Shown: positions 24,401 to 32,621 of the stretch, in pieces
Numbering within the stretch: the first letter of the stretch is position 1
Layout: every line of letters begins with the position of its first letter
Source of the DNA: Umezawaea sp049997955
GTDB taxonomy: Bacteria; Actinomycetota; Actinomycetes; Mycobacteriales; Pseudonocardiaceae
NCBI GenBank assembly: GCA_049997955.1
Contig: JAEBDY010000002.1
Coordinates: forward strand, 434,001 to 498,000
Direction: 5' to 3'
DNA length: 64,000 bases
Program-made: the position numbers and the translations under genes
The notes under the pieces: generated by a model
Told to the model about the DNA's origin: nothing
The model's database searches: none
The model's input: the letters and a program-made list of their open reading frames with translations, nothing else

Positions 24401-24784
24401 GGTGCGGGACACCTCCTTCGTCGACGAGTCGGTGCTCTTGAGCTGGCCGACGACCTGGTCGGTGACCTTGGTCGTGTCGCTCCTGGTGGCCTTGGCGGCC
24501 TGCTTGGCCTGCTCCTTGCTGCCGCCCTGGCTCTTCTTCTCGTCGTACGCGTCGACGGCGGGCTTCGCCTCCAGCTCGACGAACGCGGTGACCTTGCCCG
24601 TGGTGGTCTTCAGCCGCGGCGAGACCTTGAGCTGCAGGGAAGCGGCGGGAAGACCGTTGGCGGCGGCGACGGCCTCCGCCTTCGGGTCGTCTGCGGCGAC
24701 CGCGGTGCCCGCGGTGGCGCCGACTACCAGGATCGCGGCGAGCACTGGGCCCGCTGACCTGGCGAGAATGCGAGATCGACTCAC
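21443..24784 (-). CDS. Secreted subtilisin-family (S8) serine protease with PA insert
   Basis: A protein of about 1113 residues. The N-terminus has a Sec signal peptide (ILARSAGPVLAAILVVGATAGTAVAA), then an inhibitor I9-like pro-region to about residue 160. The catalytic triad is visible: Asp in VGIIDTGIDYTHADFG (about 195), His in NSHGSHVAG (about 267) and Ser in SGTSMAAPH (about 616). A PA-like insert lies at about 430-560 between His and Ser. The last 400 residues are beta-rich Fn3-like segments. I prefer GTG at 24784; a TTG at 24796 is also possible. A hairpin (24855-24877) is in the 5' leader. Degrades extracellular protein; substrate unknown. Confidence 0.92.
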   Translation of the reverse strand: MSRSRILARSAGPVLAAILVVGATAGTAVAADDPKAEAVAAANGLPAASLQLKVSPRLKTTTGKVTAFVELEAKPAVDAYDEKKSQGGSKEQAKQAAKATRSDTTKVTDQVVGQLKSTDSSTKEVSRTSNGVPGVIVTADAEKIRELANRSDVKSVRTVVPKTRTNSSAVQLTNTIKAWQQYGKLGENVRVGIIDTGIDYTHADFGGPGTTAAFEAIDETKVDPSYFPTAKVVGGTDFVGNGYDGGSEDPVLNTPKPDPNPIDCNSHGSHVAGTAAGFGVNADGTTFTGDYAKLTPEALNAMKIGPGTAPKALLYALKVFGCEGSTNVTSVALDWSLDPDGDGDFSDHLDVVNLSLGSDYGAPDDPDSLFVKKLNKKNVLTVFSAGNGGDLYDIGGSPGSSPEALTVASTRDAYVLRDGAEVKAPAAAAGVKPGQYSQNYTGFATLDLTKPVVKLTDPTNLDGCQPFSDADKALVAGKFAWLEWDDVDATRRCGSGARTNNAQAAGAVGALFSSSLENFNAGIAGNAGIPVFQFTGTATAALRPALNAGTLEVRLAGSLRTSTPTYDPSISDTPSSFTSRGVRGPVVKPDVAAPGDTIASALVGSGNGTLVISGTSMAAPHTSGISALVREAHPDWTTEEVKAAVMNSASADVKENGKTFAPNRVGSGRIDGKAALDNQVLAMVQDDPGNVSVSFGTVEVGGPVSLSKTIKVVNKSAKWVEYSAGYEAITSIPGVSYQLSSGTVRISPRGVAKVKVTLKIDNPAALRKTIDPTVDPLQLDVPRQFLADASGRVVLTPKSGTTVPLRVPVYSAPKPVSKITTADSLQFKGKDEQAVLNLKGKGVNQGSGSQAYRSLISVLELQGTSPKLKACGKKVTENCTINDTAKGGDLRYVGAASTAPLAKAQGVPEESLLAFGVATWGNWYNLGSNTIPFVDIDTTGDGVPDFETFATKLTDTDLVVATTVNLATGATVDIQGVNGQFGDVDTNVFDTNVVVLPVLLTALGLDPTKDTSRVSYQVGVAGFYLAPGTKNGLVDSIPGSFSFDPLKPGLSVQGGGDAALSYLAKPGTALVVNRDAAALAKDKADSLLVLNHHNATGDKASVVKVRGSGGSGY

Positions 24785-25022
24785 AACATGCCCCAACCGA
24801 GGCCGGATACGACCGCGCGGGCAGGGGGGAGGACCAGGTAGGACTGCCCACGGGGGTGCCGTGCCCTCTACGGCACCTCGGTCAACCTCGTTGGGGGGAA
24901 TTTAATCGGTCAACATCACCCGGATATTACTCCGAACGAGTGACGGCACCCACAGAATTGCTTACCAGATGTCAACTGTCGCTCGGGCGGGCGTATTCGC
25001 TTATACCCAATCCGGGCAAAGC

Positions 25023-25057
25023 TCCAGGGGACGTTCCGGGGCCGGAACGCCCCCTGG
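25023..25057 (-). terminator. Terminator after serA
   Basis: TCCAGGGG-GTTCCGG pairs with CCGGAAC-CCCCTGGA around a short loop, immediately past the serA stop. No gene is seen between it and the protease start; that 240-nt gap carries the protease promoter and leader. Confidence 0.8.
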
Positions 25058-25064
25058 ACGCTCA

Positions 25065-26660
25065 CTACTCGAAGCTGACCGAGCTGACCTTGTGCGCGCC
25101 CACCGAGGCGCCGATCGGGTCCAGCACCTGGTTGTCCACCGGGCGGTCCACGCGCAGCAGCATGAACGCGTCCGAACCGTCGGTGGTCTGGCTGATCTGC
25201 GCCGCCTCGACGTTCACCCCGGCCTCGCCGAGCAGCGTGCCGACGGTGCCCATGACGCCCGGCCGGTCCGGGTACTCCAGCAGCAGGACGTTGCCCTCGG
25301 CCCGCAGGTCGAAGCTGCGGCCGTTGATGCCGACGATCTTCTCGACCTGGTTCAGCCCGGTCAGGGTGCCCGACACCGACAGCACCGTGGCGTCCGCCTG
25401 CACCGCGCGCACCGTGACGAGGCTGCGGTGGTTCGCGCTCTCCGGCTCCTTCACCAGCTCGACCGCGACACCCAGCGACGACGCCAGGTTCGGCGCGTTG
25501 ACGAAGGTGACCTGCTCCTCCACGACGCGCGAGAACACGCCGCGCAGCGCCGCCAGCGGCAGCACGGCGACGTCCTCGTTGGACAGCTCGCCGCGCACCT
25601 CGACGGTGACCGACGTCGGCGCCTTGGTCGACAGCGCGGCCAGCACGGTGCCGAGCTTCTGCACCAGCGGCAGGTAGGGGCGGACCTCTTCGCCCACCAC
25701 GCCACCGCCCTGCACGTTCACCGCGTCCGGCACGAAGTCGCCTGCGAGCGCGAGCAGCACCGAGCGCGCGACGTCCGTGCCCGCGCGGTCCTGCGCCTCG
25801 GTCGTGGACGCGCCGAGGTGCGGCGTCACGACGATGCCGGGAACGCCGAACAGGGGGCTCTCGGTGGTCGGCTCGGTGGAGAACACGTCGATGCCGGCAC
25901 CGCCGACCTGGCCCTCGCGCACTGCGTCGGCCAGCGCCTGCTCGTCGACCAGACCACCGCGGGCGGCGTTGACGATGATCACGCCGCGCTTCGCCTTCGC
26001 CAGCTGGTCCGCGCCGATGAGGCCCTTGGTCTCCGGCGTCTTCGGGAGGTGGATGGAGATCGCGTCCGCGCGCTCCAGCAGCTCCTCCAGCGTCACCAGC
26101 TCGATGCCGAGCTGCGCGGCGCGAGCCGCGGCGACGTACGGGTCGTAGGCGATGAGGTTCACGCCGAACGCCGCGACGCGGGCCGCGAACAGCTGCCCGA
26201 TCTTGCCGAGGCCGACGACGCCGACGGTCTTGCCGTTGAGCTCGATGCCGTTGAAGGAGCTGCGCTTCCACGTGGCCGCCTGGAGCGTGGCGTGGGCCGC
26301 GGGGATCTGGCGCGCGACGGACAGCAGCAGCGCCACGGCGTGCTCGGCGGCCGACACGATGTTCGACGTGGGCGCGTTGACGACCATGACCCCGCGCTCG
26401 GTCGCGGCGGGCACCTCGACGTTGTCGAGCCCGACACCCGCGCGAGCGACGACCTTCAAGCGGGTGCTGGCGGCCAGCACCTCGGCGTCGACCTTGGTGG
26501 CGGAGCGGACGAGCAGCGCGTCGGCGTCGGCGACGGCTTCGAGCAGCGCGGGACGGTCGGTGCCGTCGACGTGGCGCACCTCGATCCCGTCACCGAAAAC
26601 GTCGAGCACCGAGGGGGCCAGCTTCTCGGCGATCAGGACAACAGGTCGGCTCGTGCTCAC
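25065..26660 (-). CDS. serA: D-3-phosphoglycerate dehydrogenase
   Basis: A 531-residue enzyme, the long actinobacterial form. The N-terminal half is the D-2-hydroxyacid dehydrogenase fold with GVVGLGKIGQLFAARVAAFG (NAD site) and catalytic Arg/Glu/His regions (NAARGGLVDEQAL; TPHLGAST). The C-terminal half is the intervening (ASB) domain followed by an ACT domain (LLLEYPDRPGVMGTVGTLLGEAGVNVEAAQISQ), the serine-feedback module. I choose GTG 26660, preceded by GGGAG; the much longer open frame upstream is not protein-like. It starts serine synthesis from glycolysis. Confidence 0.96.
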   Translation of the reverse strand: MSTSRPVVLIAEKLAPSVLDVFGDGIEVRHVDGTDRPALLEAVADADALLVRSATKVDAEVLAASTRLKVVARAGVGLDNVEVPAATERGVMVVNAPTSNIVSAAEHAVALLLSVARQIPAAHATLQAATWKRSSFNGIELNGKTVGVVGLGKIGQLFAARVAAFGVNLIAYDPYVAAARAAQLGIELVTLEELLERADAISIHLPKTPETKGLIGADQLAKAKRGVIIVNAARGGLVDEQALADAVREGQVGGAGIDVFSTEPTTESPLFGVPGIVVTPHLGASTTEAQDRAGTDVARSVLLALAGDFVPDAVNVQGGGVVGEEVRPYLPLVQKLGTVLAALSTKAPTSVTVEVRGELSNEDVAVLPLAALRGVFSRVVEEQVTFVNAPNLASSLGVAVELVKEPESANHRSLVTVRAVQADATVLSVSGTLTGLNQVEKIVGINGRSFDLRAEGNVLLLEYPDRPGVMGTVGTLLGEAGVNVEAAQISQTTDGSDAFMLLRVDRPVDNQVLDPIGASVGAHKVSSVSFE

Positions 26661-27133
26661 GGACGTTGCTCCCAGGGCATCGGGGATCAGATGGGGAGCG
26701 CGGGCCGCGGCCGGAATGGCGCCGTCGGCAGCCGCGCCGACCGGCCACGGCAATGTGTCCGGACTGTTAACGAGTCTAGTCAGCGAGATCTCACCCGCGG
26801 ACGTCGGGTGTCCCAGTTCACCAGGGGATTCACCAGTACGGGTGTCCCGCTGACCTGCGGTCTCACGGTGTGGGAGGGGGTGGATGTGTTCGGTGGTCCG
26901 AAGGTGTCCTGGGGGTTGCGGGCGGGTGCGTGGGCCTTGGGTGGGGAGGGTTCCGCGGGGGGTTCGGGCCGGCGGGTGGGCGTTCGGCGGGAAGGGTTCC
27001 GCGGGGTTTGTTGAGGGCTTGTTGCTTCTACCGCGTCTTCGTGGGTTGACGCCCTGCTTGTTCTGCTTGGGGCTTGATCGCTCCGCGTTGGCCTTGGGGC
27101 CTGTTCCCGATTGCGCGTTCTTGGGGCTCGTCA
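26661..27133. other. Long intergenic stretch upstream of serA, degenerate repeats next to copy C
   Basis: The first 150 nt (26661-26810) carry the serA promoter region, with TAGACT on the minus strand as a possible -10. From about 26840 to 27133 the sequence is G/T-rich on the plus strand with weak 27-30-nt periodic units ending in CTTGGGG, like the array beside copy B but more decayed. No gene is credible. Confidence 0.6.
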
Positions 27134-27275
27134 CCCCGCTCGCGTCATTGTCTCGATCTTTGAGCTTGATTTGTCAAGGCGGGAAAGATGCCTTGACAAA
27201 CGAATCTCCAAGATGAGGGCGCTTCGGATCGGGGGGACGGGGGAAGTGCGGCCGTCTTTCTGTTGCGTGCTTCCG
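27134..27275 (-). repeat. Dispersed structured element, copy C
   Basis: Minus-strand copy. The 99-nt core (27232-27134) is base-for-base identical to copy B, the 32-nt spacer differs at few positions, and the CGGAAGCACGC box is at 27275-27265. It begins 193 nt after the stop of the DUF397 gene in sense orientation; 27276-27467 holds nothing else that I recognise. Confidence 0.93.
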
Positions 27276-27467
27276 CTTGGGTCCTGGTGAATGTCCGTGG
27301 CGACTTGCACTGCCTCGCTGCTGGTCGTTCTGACCGCGTGGCTGTCTCAGGCCGACCGCTGGTCTCCGCCCCGCCGGACCCGTCACCGGTCGAGTGCCGC
27401 CCCACGCCGCACTGGTTCCTGCGTGTCGCTGGTCGTTGGTCTTGGAGACTTCCAACCCGACCTGGAG

Positions 27468-27737
27468 CTACCAGGGCTCGTCGAACTCGCCGTCCTTCGC
27501 GCCCAGGATGAAGGCGTCCCACTCCGCTGGCGTGAACACGAGCACCGGGCCCTCCGGGTGGGCGGAGTTGCGCATCGCCACGTAGGTGACGTCGTCCGTG
27601 TGCTTCACGAAGGCGATCTCCACGTGTTCGCCGTCCGGGTCGGCGTCGTCGCCGCCGCGCTGCCACTCGGCCTTCGTGAGGTCGAGGTTGCCCCGCACGT
27701 GTGCCTTGTCGTCGTAGATCGGCGCGCTCTCGGTCAT
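27468..27737 (-). CDS. DUF397 domain protein
   Basis: An 89-residue protein with the DUF397 pattern: LDLTKAEWQRG near the N-terminus, HVEIAFV in the middle, VAMRNSAHPEGPVLVFTPAEWDAFILGAKDGEFD at the C-terminus. In most actinobacteria such proteins pair with an XRE-type regulator in morphogenesis or signalling modules. Here no regulator is adjacent, so it is a stand-alone copy of unknown role. Start ATG 27737. Confidence 0.85.
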   Translation of the reverse strand: MTESAPIYDDKAHVRGNLDLTKAEWQRGGDDADPDGEHVEIAFVKHTDDVTYVAMRNSAHPEGPVLVFTPAEWDAFILGAKDGEFDEPW

Positions 27738-27751
27738 GCCCTAGGTATACC

Positions 27752-27784
27752 GGAGCCCGCGACGCCTTGGGCATCGCGGGCTCC
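27752..27784. terminator. Hairpin between ilvC and the DUF397 gene
   Basis: An 11-bp stem GGAGCCCGCGA (27752-27762) with TCGCGGGCTCC (27774-27784), lying between the ilvC stop and the DUF397 start on the minus strand. Confidence 0.75.
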
Positions 27785-27801
27785 GTGGGGGAAAGCGCAG
27801 A

Positions 27802-28815
<1,014 letters not shown>

Positions 28816-28856
28816 GGGTTTACTTGTTCCTTCCCTACCAACGAAAAGATGATTTT

Positions 28857-29363
28857 TTAGCGCACCGCGGTGGCGGTGATGGAACGAGCGCCGCGGCCGA
28901 TCGCGACCATGCCGGACTGCACGATCTCGCGGAGCCCGTACGGTTCCAGCATTCGGAGCAGCGCGTCGAGCTTGTCAGACGTGCCAGTGGCCTCGACCGT
29001 GACCGCCTCCGGCGAGACGTCGACGACCTTCGCGCGGAACAGCTGCACGGTTTCGAGGACCTGGCTGCGGACCGTCGCGTCGGCCCTGACCTTCACGAGC
29101 AGCAGTTGCCGCTGAACCGAAGCGGTCGGCTCCAGCTCCACGATCTTGATCACGTTGATCAGCTTGTTGAGCTGCTTGGTGACCTGCTCCAGTGGCAATT
29201 CGTCCACCGAGACGACGATGGTCATCCGGGAGATCTCGGGGTACTCGGTCCGGCCGACCGCCAGGGATTCGATGTTGAACCCCCGCCGGGAGAACAGGCC
29301 CGCGACGCGCGCGAGCACACCGGGCTTGTCCTCGACCAGAACGCTCAGGGTGTGCCGGGTCAT
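28857..29363 (-). CDS. ilvN: Acetolactate synthase regulatory subunit
   Basis: A 168-residue ACT-domain protein. The first ACT domain (HTLSVLVEDKPGVLARVAGLFSRRGFNIESLAVG) binds valine for feedback inhibition; the C-terminal half is the second ACT-like domain. The ATG at 29363 overlaps the ilvB stop by one base and has GAGG 7 nt upstream; an in-frame GTG at 29366 is the alternative. Activates and regulates IlvB. Confidence 0.95.
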   Translation of the reverse strand: MTRHTLSVLVEDKPGVLARVAGLFSRRGFNIESLAVGRTEYPEISRMTIVVSVDELPLEQVTKQLNKLINVIKIVELEPTASVQRQLLLVKVRADATVRSQVLETVQLFRAKVVDVSPEAVTVEATGTSDKLDALLRMLEPYGLREIVQSGMVAIGRGARSITATAVR

Positions 29364-31195
29364 CACAGGTCCTCATCGAACAGTGGGCGGATGCCGCGCG
29401 CGGCCATGATCTCGGAGTTGCCGGTGCCCGCCGCGACCATCGGCCACACCTGGGCGTCCTTGCCGACCACGAAGTCGATGACGACCGGTCGGTCGTTGAT
29501 CTCCATGGCCTGCTTGATGACCGCGTCGACCTCGTCGCGGGACTCCGCGCGCAGACCGGCGCAGCCCATGGCCTCGCCGAGCAGCTTGAAGTCCGGGATG
29601 CGGTGCTTGTGCGTGCCGAGGTCCGTCTGCGAGTAGCGGCCCTCGTAGAACAGGTTCTGCCACTGGCGGACCATGCCCAGGTTGCCGTTGTTGATGACGG
29701 CGACCTTGATCGGCAGGCCTTCGATGGCGCAGGTGGCCAGTTCCTGGTTGGTCATCTGGAAGCAGCCGTCGCCGTCGATCGCCCAGACCGCCTTCTCCGG
29801 CGCTCCGGCCTTGGCGCCCATGGCCGCGGGGACCGCGTAGCCCATCGTGCCGAGGCCGCCGGAGTTGATCCACGTCCGCGGGTTCTCGTACTTGATGAAC
29901 TGCGCCGCCCACATCTGGTGCTGGCCGACGCCTGCGGTGTACAGCGCGTCCGGTCCGACCAGCGAGCCGATGCGCTCGATGACGTACTGCGGCGACAGCG
30001 TCCCGTCGGTCGGCCAGTCGTAGCCGAGCGGGTAGGTCTCCTTGAGCCCGTTGAGGTAGCCCCACCACGGCGCCAGGTCGACCCTCTTGTCGATGTGCTC
30101 GACCTCGACGCGGATCGCGTCGATCAGCTCGGTGATGATCTCCTTGCAGTCACCGACGATCGGCACGTCCGCGCGGCGGTTCTTGGAGATCTCCGCCGGG
30201 TCGATGTCCGCGTGCACGACCTGCGCGTGCGGCGCGAACGACGACAGCTGGCCGGTGACCCGGTCGTCGAACCGCGCGCCGAGCGCGACCAGGAGGTCCG
30301 CCTCCTGCATCGCGGCGACCGCGCCGACCGCGCCGTGCATGCCGGGCATGCCCATGTGCTGCGGGTGCGAGTCCGGGAACGCGCCCTTCGCCATCAGCGT
30401 CGTGACGACCGGGATGCCCGTGGACTCCGCGAGCTCCAGCAGTTCCGCGTTCGCGTTCGCCTTGATGACGCCGCCGCCGACGTAGAGCACCGGCTTCTTC
30501 GCGTGCGCGATCAGCTTCGCGGCCTCGCGCACCTGCTTGCCGTGGGGTCGCGTGGTCGGGCGGTAGCCCGGCAGGCGCAGCTCCGGCGGCCAGGAGAACG
30601 TGGTCATCTCCTGGAGCACGTCCTTGGGGATGTCCACCAGCACGGGGCCGGGTCGGCCCGTCGACGCCAGGTGGAACGCCTCCGCGATGGCCCGCGGGAT
30701 CTCCGCCGGGTCGGTCACGAGGACGTTGTGCTTCGTGATCGGCATCGTGATGCCGCAGATGTCGGCCTCTTGGAACGCGTCGGTGCCGATCAGCGCACGG
30801 CTCTGCTGCCCGGTGATCGCGACGACCGGGACGGAGTCCATGTTCGCGTCGGCGAGGGGCGTGACCAGGTTCGTCGCGCCGGGCCCCGAGGTGGCCATGC
30901 ACACGCCGACCTTGCCGGTGGCCTGCGCGTACCCGGTGGCGGCGTGGCCCGCGCCCTGCTCGTGGCGCACGAGGACGTGCCGGACCTTGGTGGAGTCGAG
31001 GAGCGGGTCGTACGCGGGGAGGATCGTTCCGCCGGGGATGCCGAACACGATTTCGCAGCCGACGGCTTCGAGTGAACGGACGAGCGACTGGGCACCGGTC
31101 ACGCGGATCGGGGCTCCGCTCGGCGGGGCCGGTTTGGGCCGCGGGCCGGGGCGGGGCGACTCGCCAGTGGCCTGTCGCGAGGTTGCGCTAGTCAT
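29363..31195 (-). CDS. ilvB: Acetolactate synthase catalytic subunit
   Basis: A 610-residue ThDP enzyme. The glutamate motif lies in VFGIPGG...VRHEQGAGHAATGYAQATGKVGVCMATSGPG, and the ThDP-Mg motif is IDGDGCFQMTNQELATCAIEGLPIKVAVINN. An extra Pro-rich N-terminus (about 35 residues) is common in actinobacteria. ATG 31195 has GAGG upstream. First gene of ilvBNC; the 118-nt leader holds an attenuator. Makes acetolactate for Val/Leu and acetohydroxybutyrate for Ile. Confidence 0.97.
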   Translation of the reverse strand: MTSATSRQATGESPRPGPRPKPAPPSGAPIRVTGAQSLVRSLEAVGCEIVFGIPGGTILPAYDPLLDSTKVRHVLVRHEQGAGHAATGYAQATGKVGVCMATSGPGATNLVTPLADANMDSVPVVAITGQQSRALIGTDAFQEADICGITMPITKHNVLVTDPAEIPRAIAEAFHLASTGRPGPVLVDIPKDVLQEMTTFSWPPELRLPGYRPTTRPHGKQVREAAKLIAHAKKPVLYVGGGVIKANANAELLELAESTGIPVVTTLMAKGAFPDSHPQHMGMPGMHGAVGAVAAMQEADLLVALGARFDDRVTGQLSSFAPHAQVVHADIDPAEISKNRRADVPIVGDCKEIITELIDAIRVEVEHIDKRVDLAPWWGYLNGLKETYPLGYDWPTDGTLSPQYVIERIGSLVGPDALYTAGVGQHQMWAAQFIKYENPRTWINSGGLGTMGYAVPAAMGAKAGAPEKAVWAIDGDGCFQMTNQELATCAIEGLPIKVAVINNGNLGMVRQWQNLFYEGRYSQTDLGTHKHRIPDFKLLGEAMGCAGLRAESRDEVDAVIKQAMEINDRPVVIDFVVGKDAQVWPMVAAGTGNSEIMAARGIRPLFDEDL

Positions 31196-31251
31196 CTGTC
31201 TGCCTCGTGGGGTCGGATGCGGTGGTGGGCCCACCTGGGGGTCCGGGCACG

Positions 31252-31361
31252 AAAAAACCCTCGACAACCCGGATGGGTCGTACGAGGGTCGCGCGTCGAC
31301 GCAGCTGCTCTGCCTAGGCGTCGACGCGCCTGGGAAGTACGAGAACGAGCGTGCGCTGCAT
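31252..31361 (-). promoter_or_regulatory. Ribosome-mediated attenuator of ilvBNC
   Basis: On the minus strand: leader ORF 31361-31314, a stem GCGTCGACGC...GCGTCGACGC overlapping its stop codon, and then an intrinsic terminator ACCCTCG-ACGACCC paired with GGGTTGTCGAGGGT followed by TTTTTT (about 31291-31252). Leu and Val codons alternate in the leader. This is the classical layout for branched-chain amino-acid attenuation. Confidence 0.9.
31314..31361 (-). CDS. Leader peptide of ilvBNC, Leu/Val-rich
   Basis: A 15-residue ORF, ATG at 31361 to TAG at 31314, reading MQRTLVLVLPRRVDA. The run L-V-L-V-L is the likely stall site when Leu- or Val-tRNA is scarce. Confidence 0.85.
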   Translation of the reverse strand: MQRTLVLVLPRRVDA

Positions 31362-31485
31362 GACGGTGACGTTAACCGTGAATCCGCGACATCGTCAACT
31401 GGGCGGGATCGAATTCCCGGATCGTGGACGTGACGTGCTGCACGAACCCGGCCCGGAGTCACCCGCCAGGAGGAACGGTGCGACC

Positions 31486-31998
31486 ATGGCGGACGTGGAC
31501 AAGCTGGTCTTCCGAATCCCCGCCGTCGCCCTCCTCGCCGTCGGGGTGGGGTTCATCTGCGTGACGCCGGTGGCGTTCGCCGTGCCGGGGGTGCCGGTGC
31601 TCTACGCCCTGTACGCGCTGCCGGTGGCGTTCGCCGTGTGGGTCGTGCGGAACCGGACGACGGTGACCGCGGAGCAGATCGTGGCGCGCGGGCTGTTCGG
31701 GAAGCGCACGGTCGCGTGGACCGACGTGAAGGCGATCAAGCTGTCGGAGAAGTCCTGGTTGAGCGTGGTGCTGGCGGACGACGAGCTCGTGAAGCTGCCC
31801 GCGGTGCGGATGATGCACCTGCCCGCGCTGGCGGCCGTGAGCGGTGGCCGGATCACCGCCCCCGCGGCGAAGGTCGAGGAGCCCGCCGCGGAGGAGGACG
31901 CCGAAGTCGAAGCGGTCGAGACCGCCGAGGCGACCGAGGTCGAAGCGGTTCCGGCCGACGGCGCGGACGCCGACAGGGAACGCGCCGAACGCTCCTGA
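31486..31998 (+). CDS. PH-domain membrane protein (Cfp6 type)
   Basis: A 170-residue protein with two membrane segments at residues about 10-28 and 31-50, then a bacterial PH-like domain (VRNRTTVTAEQIVARGLFGKRTVAWTDVKAIKLSEKSWLSVVLADDELVKLPAVR), and an acidic low-complexity tail from about 130 (EEPAAEEDAEVEAVETAEATEVEAV). It matches the position of cfp6 (Rv3004) beside ilvB in M. tuberculosis. AGGAGG lies 12 nt before the ATG. The role is unknown; probable membrane-surface lipid or protein binding is inference. Confidence 0.85.
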   Translation: MADVDKLVFRIPAVALLAVGVGFICVTPVAFAVPGVPVLYALYALPVAFAVWVVRNRTTVTAEQIVARGLFGKRTVAWTDVKAIKLSEKSWLSVVLADDELVKLPAVRMMHLPALAAVSGGRITAPAAKVEEPAAEEDAEVEAVETAEATEVEAVPADGADADRERAERS

Positions 31999-32106
31999 GG
32001 CGGTTCAGGGACCCGCACGGCGCGGGCGTGGGAAGACCACCCGATCGAGCAACGCGGCGCCGCGGTTCACGCCGGCCCAACCCGCGCCCTCCGTACAGTC
32101 CACGCC

Positions 32107-32547
32107 GTGCTCAAGACTTCACGGGTCCCGCTGATCAGCCTCCTGCTGGCGCTCGCGGGGCTGGCCACGTCGATCTACCTCACCATCGCGCACCACGCCT
32201 CCCCCGAGCTGCTCGTCTGCGCGGAGAACAGCGTCGTGGACTGCGCGTCGGTCACCAGCAGCGAGCAGTCGAGGCTGTTCGGCGTCCCGGTCGCCGACCT
32301 CGGCACGGCCTTCTACGCGTTCCTCACCCTCCTGTGCCTGCCGCAGGCGTGGCGCAGCCCGAACCCGTGGATCCGCTGGGCCCGGTTGGGGTCGGTCGCG
32401 ATCGGCGTGCTGATGGTCGTGTACCTGGTCGCGGCGGAGGTGTTCCTGATCGGGAAGATCTGCCTGTGGTGCACGGTGGTGCACGTGATCACCCTCGCGC
32501 TGGCCGCTCTGCTCGTCGCCGCGGAGTTGCGCACGAGTAACGTCTGA
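32107..32547 (+). CDS. Vitamin K epoxide reductase (VKOR) family protein
   Basis: A 146-residue membrane protein with four to five hydrophobic segments. It keeps the loop cysteines (C38 in LLVCAEN, C46 in VVDCAS) and the quinone-site pair C119-L-W-C122 in the last helix, with the family serine nearby. VKOR proteins reoxidise DsbA-like oxidases for disulfide bond formation outside the cytoplasm, passing electrons to menaquinone. No thioredoxin-like domain is fused, so the partner is encoded elsewhere. The GTG start at 32107 is preceded closely by TACAGT, suggesting a leaderless message. Confidence 0.9.
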   Translation: MLKTSRVPLISLLLALAGLATSIYLTIAHHASPELLVCAENSVVDCASVTSSEQSRLFGVPVADLGTAFYAFLTLLCLPQAWRSPNPWIRWARLGSVAIGVLMVVYLVAAEVFLIGKICLWCTVVHVITLALAALLVAAELRTSNV

Positions 32548-32621
32548 GCCACCGGTCCGACCTGCTCGTCACGCCCACCAGGCGTCTGAATCGTTCGCTG
32601 TCCCCAGATTCTGGAGGAGCC

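Noticed and set aside
26660..27134. N-terminal extension of serA up to 27134
   Set aside because: The extra 158 residues are Pro/Arg-rich, not like any SerA, and cross degenerate repeat DNA; GTG 26660 with GGGAG fits the family.
31406..31421. Palindrome CGGGA-N6-TCCCG between ilvB leader and the PH-domain gene as another LtbR site
   Set aside because: The half-sites are in the opposite order and the spacer differs from the two leucine sites, so I do not group it with them.
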